From Verrucomicrobiota bacterium (GTDB lineage Bacteria; Chlamydiota; Chlamydiia; Chlamydiales; JAEYWL01), in NCBI GenBank assembly GCA_023428915.1, contig JAEYWL010000091.1:1-5104 (forward strand): 5,104 nucleotides of DNA. The letters run 5' to 3'. The translations under genes were made by a program, and so were the position numbers. Below, in pieces: positions 1 through 5,104 of the stretch (positions within the stretch are counted from its first letter, which is position 1; each line of letters begins with the position of its first letter). The notes beneath the pieces were generated by a model. That model was not told where the DNA came from. It worked only from the letters and a program-made list of their open reading frames with translations, and made no database searches.

Positions 1-11
1 TAGTGTTTCAT

Positions 12-88
12 GAGTTGCTCCTTTTGGCCCAAAGAGGCCGTTGATTGTTTTGATTTTTAATCAGATTAAAGGAGCAACTCTTTTTTTT
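12..88 (+). terminator. Branched rho-independent terminator of an upstream plus-strand gene
   Basis: Bases 12-24 (GAGTTGCTCCTTT) pair perfectly with 68-80 over 13 base pairs, and eight T follow at 81-88, the classic intrinsic terminator layout for the plus strand. The 43-base interior is not a simple loop. GGCC at 26-29 can pair with GGCC at 36-39, and TGATT at 42-46 can pair with AATCA at 59-63, so the RNA may form a three-way junction. The reverse strand has no T run after the stem, so it is directional. The gene it serves lies left of the window. Confidence 0.8.
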
Positions 89-258
89 GGCTAAATTCTA
101 TTAGCGCGCCATCACACTATGTCTAAGAGCAAGTCGGTTTTAATTCACAGTATTATTGATTTATTAAAAAAACATAATTGTTTTGTAAAGATTTATTAAA
201 GATATGCGGAGTGAGAATTTTTGTATGAAAATAGAATGTTATTTTTTAAATTTCTACC

Positions 259-1623
259 TTAATCAAAGTTGTTCTGTACGAGTATTTTAATAGTATTAGG
301 CAAAAGCGAAGCTGTAAATTTTGGCGCATTTTGCAACTCAATTACGGTTAATTTAGGGGCATAGACAAGGCAGTCAAGGGTTTCTAAGTTAGGGCAATTT
401 CTAATCCCCAAAGTGCTTATAGAGAGTTCACCGGAAAACAAAAAATTTTCCCATTGCGCATCCTCTACCGTGAGAGTTTGAAGATTAGGCAGGCGTTGCG
501 CGATCTTATTTAGATCTATGGTACTTGTATGGCCTACATTGATAAAACGGAGGCTTGTTGTTGTCTTCAGTAACCGCAAAGCATAACTTTTTGGGTCTGT
601 AATATTTAAAGGAAAATTGCAATCAACAATAACACTTTGGAATATATCAGGGTTGTTTTTTATGATTTCGCAAATAGCATTAGCAATTTGTTTAAATTGG
701 ACACATTTTTTTGAACTTTCCAAAAAATGCTGCAATGCGCCTGAGGTTGCAGAAGAGATAGCTTGATTAAGCTCGGCTGTAATCACAGGTTTTAAAGAAC
801 TAAAAGAAAAACTGGAGTTTTCCATTCCATCCAAAGTTGCGGCCAGGTCTTTGAACTCGCCTATGATTTTCCCCAATTCCGTTATGTTCTGAGTGCAGTA
901 GCGTGTAAGCATACATCTACAGGTGGTCCTCACCTGAGGCATATTAAATTGCAGTGCCCACACTAGGACTTTAAAGGTTTTTTTTACGGAAGGATTTTCT
1001 CCAAGTATTTTAAGCAACTCATTTTCTTGCCAACCCATTTTGGCTACATTGCTATCAATCAGCAAAGATTCTGCAAAATCAACTATCTCGCGGCATTGCT
1101 TTATGGTATGTGGGGCAATGTTTCCTTGCAGGAAGTGCACTAGAAAAAAATAACCTTCAATTAAGTTACGGCTAGCGGGCACTGTGATCATGGTGTCGAT
1201 TTGTCCAGCGGGATTGAACTTTTCTCTTTTACCGCTAAACCTATTTACATCTATAAGGCGATGAAAAACATCTGAAATAAGGCTGACAAGAAGTTCGTTG
1301 ATTTCAATAACACACGTTTTACTTCTATTTTCTTCTGTATTTTTTAATACAAGGAGAGTATCAGGATGGTGTTTTAAGAATAAAAATTGTTTCCAGCTTT
1401 TGGTTTTTAATCTTGTTCTTATGGTTTCAGCTTCAGGGCCTGAACCATTTTGGGCGTGGAAAACTTTACTTGCTTCAATGACAGTCGCCTCTTGGTCTTC
1501 TCGAAGCTCGATTCCATAATGGACATGAATCAATAAGGTGGAAAGCTTTTTTACAGCTTCTTCTGCAGAAGGCGGTGTTTTGGGCTGCGTTGCAAGAGAT
1601 TGCGGTTGCTTCACTGCCTCCAT
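259..1623 (-). CDS. BTB-like domain plus leucine-rich repeat protein, candidate host-directed effector
   Basis: A 454-residue protein without a signal peptide or membrane segment. Residues 1-25 are a Gln/Pro/Lys-rich tail. Residues about 87-195 read like a BTB/POZ fold in the right order: a beta strand at 88-94 (DTLLVLK), the pattern ELLVSLISDVFHRLI at 110-124 (compare vLa..SpvF..mf), a strand at 146-149, then helices around LVHFLQG (161-167) and IVDFAESLLID (180-190). Residues 195-345 are helical and may be BACK-like. From about 357 to the end there are five or six LRR-like units of 20-23 residues, seen in SLRFINV (357), NLQTLTV (380), SISTLGI (401), KLTVIEL (424) and TIKILVQ (444). BTB proteins are adaptors for cullin-3 ubiquitin ligases in eukaryotes, and amoeba-associated chlamydiae carry expanded BTB and LRR families. 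A role in host ubiquitination is therefore inferred, not shown. The start is fixed by a strong ribosome binding site. Its AT-rich reading suggests accessory DNA. The domain calls are by eye. The gene itself is near certain. Confidence 0.8.
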   Translation of the reverse strand: MEAVKQPQSLATQPKTPPSAEEAVKKLSTLLIHVHYGIELREDQEATVIEASKVFHAQNGSGPEAETIRTRLKTKSWKQFLFLKHHPDTLLVLKNTEENRSKTCVIEINELLVSLISDVFHRLIDVNRFSGKREKFNPAGQIDTMITVPASRNLIEGYFFLVHFLQGNIAPHTIKQCREIVDFAESLLIDSNVAKMGWQENELLKILGENPSVKKTFKVLVWALQFNMPQVRTTCRCMLTRYCTQNITELGKIIGEFKDLAATLDGMENSSFSFSSLKPVITAELNQAISSATSGALQHFLESSKKCVQFKQIANAICEIIKNNPDIFQSVIVDCNFPLNITDPKSYALRLLKTTTSLRFINVGHTSTIDLNKIAQRLPNLQTLTVEDAQWENFLFSGELSISTLGIRNCPNLETLDCLVYAPKLTVIELQNAPKFTASLLPNTIKILVQNNFD

Positions 1624-1627
1624 TTTA

Positions 1628-1635
1628 TCTCCCTT
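1628..1635 (-). promoter_or_regulatory. Strong ribosome binding site of the BTB/LRR gene
   Basis: On the minus strand AAGGGAGA lies four bases before the ATG at 1623. This is the best Shine-Dalgarno match in the window and decides the start. A run of nine T (1636-1644 on the plus strand, as A) sits immediately upstream. Confidence 0.7.
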
Positions 1636-1668
1636 AAAAAAAAAGAGTGTGGTTTTTATTTTGTTGAT

Positions 1669-1674
1669 ACTATA
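1669..1674 (-). promoter_or_regulatory. Possible -10 box for the BTB/LRR gene
   Basis: On the minus strand the hexamer TATAGT (5 of 6 to TATAAT) lies in the 75-base gap between the lipoprotein stop and the BTB/LRR start. The hexamer 17 bases upstream, AATAAA, is a poor -35. In a gap this AT-rich a chance match is easy, so this is weak support for independent transcription of the gene. Confidence 0.25.
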
Positions 1675-1698
1675 TTAATTCACATAATGTTTTTATTA

Positions 1699-2205
1699 CT
1701 AGTAAATGAAAGTTTTTATTTCAGCTAGTTCTTCATTGTCTTCTTCTTCACATGGGTCTGTGAGTTCAATTAGTTCTGTCCAAAGTTGATGGACCCATTC
1801 CCCGATCAATTGGCCATCGCCATAAAACTCTGCTTTATAAGCTAAAATGCCGCCTGCAGCAAAGTAGTCTTCATCAAGCAAACTGTATGTGTAGTTTGCA
1901 AGCGGTTTGGTCACTGCAATTCGCACCTCGTCTTTAGCAAAATTTTTAAAGAGCAGTTTAAATACTAGTTCGACATTTTCATATGAATAAAATTCGGGGT
2001 ACAGCTTCCAGTGAACAGTGACTTCTTGCCCTTGCGGAGGCGCCCATTGCAAGGGATCGGGAGTGCCTACGTGATAGCTTGCCAAACTCTCAAGTGTAAT
2101 ATAGTTGGAATCGACATAGATTTTTTCAGTAGAGCAAGAAGTAAATAAGCCCGTAATACATACTGCCAGTATGGCCAAGCTGAGATTGAACAGATCTTTA
2201 GCCAT
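1699..2205 (-). CDS. Putative small lipoprotein, conserved-looking, function unknown
   Basis: A 168-residue protein with a short N-region (MAKD), a hydrophobic core (residues 5-21) and a cysteine at 24 in the context LFTSC, read as a signal peptidase II site. The -3 residue is Phe rather than the usual Leu, so lipidation is likely but not certain. The mature part (25-168) is rich in alternating hydrophobic and aromatic residues (VTVHWKLYP at 62-70, VELVFKLLF at 78-86, ILAYKAEFYGDG at 120-131), which suggests a beta-sandwich domain. It ends in an acidic stretch (EEEDNEE at 153-159). I do not recognise a named family. The start codon lies inside the 3' end of aroG (8-base overlap) with no clear Shine-Dalgarno, so translation is probably coupled to aroG. 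It is expected in the envelope facing the periplasm. No function should be read from its metabolic neighbour. Confidence 0.8.
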   Translation of the reverse strand: MAKDLFNLSLAILAVCITGLFTSCSTEKIYVDSNYITLESLASYHVGTPDPLQWAPPQGQEVTVHWKLYPEFYSYENVELVFKLLFKNFAKDEVRIAVTKPLANYTYSLLDEDYFAAGGILAYKAEFYGDGQLIGEWVHQLWTELIELTDPCEEEDNEELAEIKTFIY

Positions 2206-3256
2206 TGGCGCAAAGGGCCCGATTGAGGAGTAAATGAGAATCGTAGATCAGCTTATGAGTGGCATCCCAATCCAGGCAGGCATCTGTAATTGAAAGGCCC
2301 GCTTGCGGTTTTTGCCCGATGGCATAAGGCTGCCGCCCTGCTAAAAGGTGGCTTTCTAGCTGCAGGCCAATAATCTCTTCATGACCTGAGCGATAGAGGT
2401 CGATGACATATTCAAATACGTTGACTTGTTTCTCATGCTGTTTTTGAGAGTTGTCATGCGAGCAGTCGATCATTAAGCCGGTTGGCAGATTTTGATGGGC
2501 CAGTTTGGCTACGGCTTTTTGTATGGAAAGAGCATCAAAATTTGGCCCTGTAGATCCGCCGCGCAGCACTAAATGGGTGTTTGGATTTCCCCTGGAATGT
2601 ATGATAGCAGCCGCGCCGGATTGATTTAAGCCAATATACGCATGGGAATGCCTGGCAGATTTAATCGCATTGACGGCTGTTTCAACACAGCCTTCAATGC
2701 TGTTTTTAAAGCCAATAGGCATAGGAAGGCCTGAAGCTAGCTGTCTATGTATTTGCGAAGCAGAAGTTCTGGCGCCAATACAGCCCCAGGCAAGAAGGTC
2801 GTCGAAGTAGTAGCAGCCTAAAGGATCGAGGATTTCCGCGGCAGTAGGGATTCCCAAGGCAGCCATCTCTAGCAGAATTTGCCTTGTCATGCGAATGCCG
2901 GTTTCAATTTGCGGCGTGCCATTAAGGTGAGGGTCATGTAAAATTCCCTTCCAACCGTGAGCGCTGCGAGGTTTTTCGAAATAGACCCGCAGGACTGGAA
3001 TAAAAGTTTCTGAAACTTCATCGGCCAGCGCCTTTAATTTACTCGCGTATTCCCTGATGCCTGTGATATCATGCACCGAGCAGGGGCCGACTACTAGCAA
3101 AAGCCTTTTATCTTTTCTGGAAAGGGTATAGGCGATTTTTTCACGGCAATGCCAAACAAACTGTTGTTGTTGGGGAGAGATCGGCAGTTCCTGCTTAATA
3201 TGTTGCGGAGCGATAAGAGGCGCAATAGTTTCAATATGGAGAGACTCAATTTTCAT
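2198..3256 (-). CDS. aroG: 3-deoxy-D-arabino-heptulosonate-7-phosphate (DAHP) synthase, class I
   Basis: A 352-residue cytosolic enzyme that condenses phosphoenolpyruvate with erythrose 4-phosphate to DAHP, the first step of the shikimate pathway. Length and motifs match E. coli AroG/AroF/AroH (about 350 residues), with a constant offset of about two: VVGPCS (55-60, metal ligand Cys59), RVYFEKPR (90-97, Arg90 and Lys95), GARTSASQ (161-168, Arg163), GFKNS (182-186, Lys184), LRGG (231-234, Arg232), DCSH (264-267, metal ligand His267), ES (301-302, metal ligand Glu301) and SITDAC (322-327, metal ligand Asp325). All catalytic and metal-binding positions are intact. Several positions that bind the feedback amino acid in AroG are changed (see findings), so which of the three paralogue names is right cannot be decided; aroG is used as a general label. 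It is first in a minus-strand unit with the lipoprotein gene. The ATG start aligns with the E. coli N-terminus. Confidence 0.95.
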   Translation of the reverse strand: MKIESLHIETIAPLIAPQHIKQELPISPQQQQFVWHCREKIAYTLSRKDKRLLLVVGPCSVHDITGIREYASKLKALADEVSETFIPVLRVYFEKPRSAHGWKGILHDPHLNGTPQIETGIRMTRQILLEMAALGIPTAAEILDPLGCYYFDDLLAWGCIGARTSASQIHRQLASGLPMPIGFKNSIEGCVETAVNAIKSARHSHAYIGLNQSGAAAIIHSRGNPNTHLVLRGGSTGPNFDALSIQKAVAKLAHQNLPTGLMIDCSHDNSQKQHEKQVNVFEYVIDLYRSGHEEIIGLQLESHLLAGRQPYAIGQKPQAGLSITDACLDWDATHKLIYDSHLLLNRALCANG

Positions 3257-3264
3257 ACAACCGA

Positions 3265-3277
3265 TTTTCCTGGAAAA
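3265..3277. promoter_or_regulatory. Palindrome holding the ribosome binding sites of both divergent genes
   Basis: TTTTCC-T-GGAAAA is a perfect 6+6 inverted repeat around one base, centred in the 26-base gap between the two start codons. Read on the plus strand, GGAAA lies six bases before the ATG at 3283. Read on the minus strand, AGGAAAA lies eight bases before the aroG ATG at 3256 (eleven from its AGGA core). Each arm therefore serves as a plausible Shine-Dalgarno for one gene. Whether a protein also binds it is unknown. Confidence 0.5.
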
Positions 3278-3282
3278 TAGCC

Positions 3283-4734
3283 ATGCAAAAAAACAAGAAC
3301 TTTGTTGATATCATGTGTCAAGAATATTCTGCAACTCTCAAGACGCAGAATCGCAAACCCATGAAACCGCACATAAACATTATTTCTATCGGGGAAGAAA
3401 AAAGCGAGTATTATCTCGCAAAATATGAAGGCGGGCAAATTTCTATTCAGGCTTCCCAGTCGGCGATAGCTGTAACTGCCTTAGCAGATTTACAGGTGGG
3501 GGTAAGAAGCGGGCATTTTCCCGAATATTTAGGGACAAGAAAACCGCAACTGCCTCTTCGCCCTCTTTGGCCTGAGAGGGCGGGGCCTCATTCGGCCCGG
3601 CGTATTTTAGAATTAGGGTTTAATGCCATTGTTGTTGATGGCAGTAAAGAAAGAGAAAAAATTGTTGAGCTCTGCGAACATTACCATGCCCATAACATCC
3701 AAGTCATTTGCCAAGTGCAGAGTATAGAGGAGTTAGAAAGAGCAGGACAAGGCAGGGGGAAAGGCTTGCCGGATAAATGGTTATATAAAAGTCAGATCGG
3801 GCAAACCTTGCAGGTAAAGCATACTGCAAGCCTAAATACGACCATATTGGACCGGTTGGAGCAAGAGCTGCAGACAATGGAGGCCGCTGCCAAAAATAAG
3901 GGCTTGCTATTTTATTTGCCCTATTTTCCCAAGCAATCTGAAGAAAAACAAGCGCGCTGGTGCGAGTATTTAAGCAAAGTCGCCGGGCGATATACTCATT
4001 TAGCATTTCCTGCTGTGGTGGCAAAACAGGATGGGCAGAAGCAACTGCACCCGTTTTGGCAGCTGTTGCGGATGGCAATTGATCCCATAGAAACTCCACT
4101 ATTGCCGGTAGTGGATGCAGGACATGCCGGAGAGGGAAGGGGCTACTGGCCAACGGTTGACCTGGAATATTTGCAAGAAATTAGATTGCGCACATCCCGG
4201 CATAAATTTGCAGGCTGGCTTTCTCAAACTAGCCTGATCCCTAAGTTAGGGGGGGTGTTAGACTGCAGCCTTTGGATTGCCGGGCATGCACAATGGGGAG
4301 ATCTGCCAGAATTATTGCTGGAAACTTGGCTGTCTGCCAATTTTCCGGGATGCTTCCAGTCTTGCAAGCTGGTGAAATCAGCCGGCAATCTGCTCTCCGC
4401 CATGCACAAACTTCGCCAAGTGCATCAAATGGATAGTTTACGCAAAACTGTTGAGCATCTGCTGCAAGAAGCAAACCGTTTAAACTCTAATAATGAACAA
4501 CTCGAGGCTTATTTCCGTTATTTTCGCCGCGACATACGGCGCAAGCTATTGGATTTTCTGCAAAAGAAAAATATTTCGATCTCCGGGTGTATTGAGGCAG
4601 ATGACCTGGAGGATGGTTTTTGGACTAAAGGAATTAGGCAAGCAGGGGATGTTTTAAAAGTCACTTTGCTCGAGAGCCCTTTTGTTAATCCCTCTGACAA
4701 TGAAATGAAAGCCATTTACGACTTAAACAAATAA
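3283..4734 (+). CDS. GH67/GH20-type glycoside hydrolase-like protein, unverified
   Basis: A 483-residue protein with no signal peptide, so probably cytosolic. I do not recognise a named family, but the layout resembles GH67 alpha-glucuronidases and relatives. There is an N-terminal alpha/beta domain (about 28-90, with QISIQASQSAIAVTALADL at 52-70, like the 'G.i.I.a....G..yAl..L' pattern). A linker LPLRPLW follows (90-96), then a first barrel strand, RRILELGFNAIVVDG (106-120). A late barrel segment, LDCSLWIAGHAQWG (326-339), precedes ELLLETWL (343-350), and a helical C-terminal region covers about 360-430. I could not assign catalytic acids, so activity and substrate are open. It could be a non-catalytic or carbohydrate-binding relative. 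The start at 3283 has a Shine-Dalgarno (GGAAA, six bases away). Met27 at 3361 begins the conserved-looking part but lacks a ribosome binding site; using it would leave 104 bases for promoters. It diverges from aroG. Confidence 0.85.
   Translation: MQKNKNFVDIMCQEYSATLKTQNRKPMKPHINIISIGEEKSEYYLAKYEGGQISIQASQSAIAVTALADLQVGVRSGHFPEYLGTRKPQLPLRPLWPERAGPHSARRILELGFNAIVVDGSKEREKIVELCEHYHAHNIQVICQVQSIEELERAGQGRGKGLPDKWLYKSQIGQTLQVKHTASLNTTILDRLEQELQTMEAAAKNKGLLFYLPYFPKQSEEKQARWCEYLSKVAGRYTHLAFPAVVAKQDGQKQLHPFWQLLRMAIDPIETPLLPVVDAGHAGEGRGYWPTVDLEYLQEIRLRTSRHKFAGWLSQTSLIPKLGGVLDCSLWIAGHAQWGDLPELLLETWLSANFPGCFQSCKLVKSAGNLLSAMHKLRQVHQMDSLRKTVEHLLQEANRLNSNNEQLEAYFRYFRRDIRRKLLDFLQKKNISISGCIEADDLEDGFWTKGIRQAGDVLKVTLLESPFVNPSDNEMKAIYDLNK
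3293..3321 (-). promoter_or_regulatory. Possible aroG promoter inside the 5' end of the divergent gene
   Basis: On the minus strand a perfect TTGACA -35 (3316-3321) is followed, after a 17-base spacer, by TCTTGT (3293-3298), only 3 of 6 to TATAAT. It lies about 40 bases upstream of the aroG start, the right place given that the intergenic gap is only 26 bases. The 10-base palindrome AGAATATTCT (3321-3330) abuts the -35 and could be an operator. The weak -10 keeps confidence low. Confidence 0.3.
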
Positions 4735-4764
4735 GATCGGAAGAATCAAGAGAGCATAAAAATT

Positions 4765-4788
4765 CGTGTCCGTGCCCGCGTGCGTGCC
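4765..4788. repeat. Short degenerate CGTGCC tandem repeat
   Basis: Four 6-base units in a row read CGTGTC, CGTGCC, CGCGTG, CGTGCC. This GC-rich island stands out in AT-rich flanks, in the 65-base gap between the glycosidase-like gene and the convergent HepT remnant. It looks like a worn simple-sequence repeat. No intrinsic terminator for either converging gene is visible in this gap. Confidence 0.55.
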
Positions 4789-4799
4789 CAATCAGAATC

Positions 4800-5000
4800 T
4801 TAAAACTCCTTTTGATTGATATTTAAAACTGAAATAGCATTCTCTATATGAGGAATAAGAGCCGGAAGAGCGGTTTGAATTGTTTTCCATACAATATCAT
4901 GGTCAATATCAAAATAGGCATGGATTAATTGATTTCTCATCCCTATGATAGCTTTCCACGGAATGTCAGGAAATTTTAAACCCAAGTTGTCCCCTAAATC
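4800..5000 (-). pseudogene. hepT: HepT (DUF86, HEPN ribonuclease) toxin fragment, 5'-truncated
   Basis: The open stretch encodes about 66 residues matching only the C-terminal half of HepT-like toxins (usually about 110-140 residues). Key features are the FPDIPWKAIIGMRN-type block and the RNQLIHAY segment, which carries the HEPN catalytic signature Rx4HxY, followed by the family-typical DxDIVW (DHDIVW). The C-terminal helix and stop (TAA, 4800-4802) look normal. Upstream the frame is closed by TAA at 5001-5003, and no in-frame ATG exists; only a TTG at 4983-4985 could start. The missing N-terminal half is not found in the other minus-strand frames up to the window end. The cognate MNT nucleotidyltransferase antitoxin is not present downstream, where a convergent gene lies. 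The N-terminal loss sits next to the palindromic element starting at 5014, which may have caused it. The family call is firm; the view that it is dead is an inference. Confidence 0.75.
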
Positions 5001-5013
5001 TTAGCACAAGCTT

Positions 5014-5104
5014 AATTAGACAATTGAGATGGCGCAGATAATGCCGAAGCCAAGGGTTCTTCCCCTTGGCAAGGCGTTAGATGCGTCAGATCGATTGTCT
5101 AATT
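5014..5104 (+). repeat. 91-base palindromic element forming a long hairpin with periodic tandem G-A mismatches
   Basis: Bases 5014-5027 pair with 5091-5104 (14 pairs), 5030-5036 with 5082-5088 (7), 5039-5045 with 5073-5079 (7), and 5049-5056 with 5063-5070 (8), closed by the loop TTCTTC. The first two interruptions are each GA opposite GA (5028-5029 with 5089-5090; 5037-5038 with 5080-5081). The third is GAA opposite AA (5046-5048 with 5071-5072). Three pairs are G-T (5025/5093, 5032/5086, 5042/5076). All these non-canonical pairs are stable only in RNA read from the plus strand. It may be a MITE-like or REP-like dispersed repeat, or the 5' part of a structured RNA. It may continue past the window end, since TT at 5012-5013 could pair with following bases. 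No protein is encoded. Confidence 0.7.

Noticed and set aside
119..199. Short plus-strand reading frame of 26 codons in the left intergenic region
   Set aside because: It has an ATG but no ribosome binding site, is very short, and lies in AT-rich DNA just after a terminator; no recognisable protein.
158..200. Direct repeat GATTTATTAAA (158-168 and 190-200) and a small AT-only hairpin at 169-184 followed on the minus strand by a T run
   Set aside because: Only A/T-rich matches in a region where these arise by chance. The hairpin has one G-C pair and lies 75 bases past the BTB/LRR stop, too weak to call a terminator.
1298..1519. Plus-strand reading frame of 73 codons
   Set aside because: Lies wholly inside the BTB/LRR gene on the other strand, with no ribosome binding site or family resemblance.
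3704..4153. Minus-strand reading frame of 149 codons
   Set aside because: Fully inside the glycosidase-like gene; composition is that of an antisense shadow and no domain is recognisable.
4224..4715. Three short minus-strand reading frames (61-77 codons)
   Set aside because: Shadows of the glycosidase-like gene, without start signals or recognisable domains.
5031..5090. Possible tRNA because of the GC-rich stem-loops
   Set aside because: The fold is one long hairpin, with no cloverleaf, no TTCGA-type T loop and no anticodon arm.

Overview
The window looks like chromosome of an environmental (amoeba-associated) chlamydia of the Parachlamydiaceae type (Protochlamydia, Neochlamydia or Parachlamydia). 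This is an inference. It rests on a moderately AT-rich genome, a class I DAHP synthase translationally overlapped by a small lipoprotein gene, and a protein that combines a BTB-like domain with leucine-rich repeats, an architecture expanded in these amoeba symbionts. No rRNA, tRNA, CRISPR array or transposase gene is visible.

Layout. Bases 1-88 hold a branched rho-independent terminator for a plus-strand gene lying left of the window. Bases 89-258 are AT-rich, with no gene I can support. Three genes then run on the minus strand (transcribed right to left): aroG (2198-3256), a putative lipoprotein overlapping its 3' end by 8 bases (1699-2205), and, after a 75-base gap with its own strong ribosome binding site, a BTB/LRR protein (259-1623). 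Divergent from aroG, with only 26 bases between start codons, is a plus-strand gene for a 483-residue protein resembling GH67/GH20-type glycoside hydrolases (3283-4734). Its 3' flank carries a short degenerate CGTGCC repeat. A 5'-truncated HepT (HEPN ribonuclease toxin) remnant lies on the minus strand (4800-5000). The window ends in a 91-base palindrome (5014-5104) that folds, as plus-strand RNA, into a long hairpin interrupted at regular intervals by tandem G-A mismatches.

How the parts fit. AroG commits carbon to the shikimate/aromatic pathway, and its positions for aromatic feedback inhibitors look rewritten. The lipoprotein is probably co-expressed with it but has no visible metabolic link. 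The BTB/LRR protein is the most accessory-looking gene and a candidate host-directed effector. The right-hand end (microrepeat, toxin fragment, palindromic element) looks like a small site of genome decay or element insertion. The palindrome is the strongest candidate for something undescribed.
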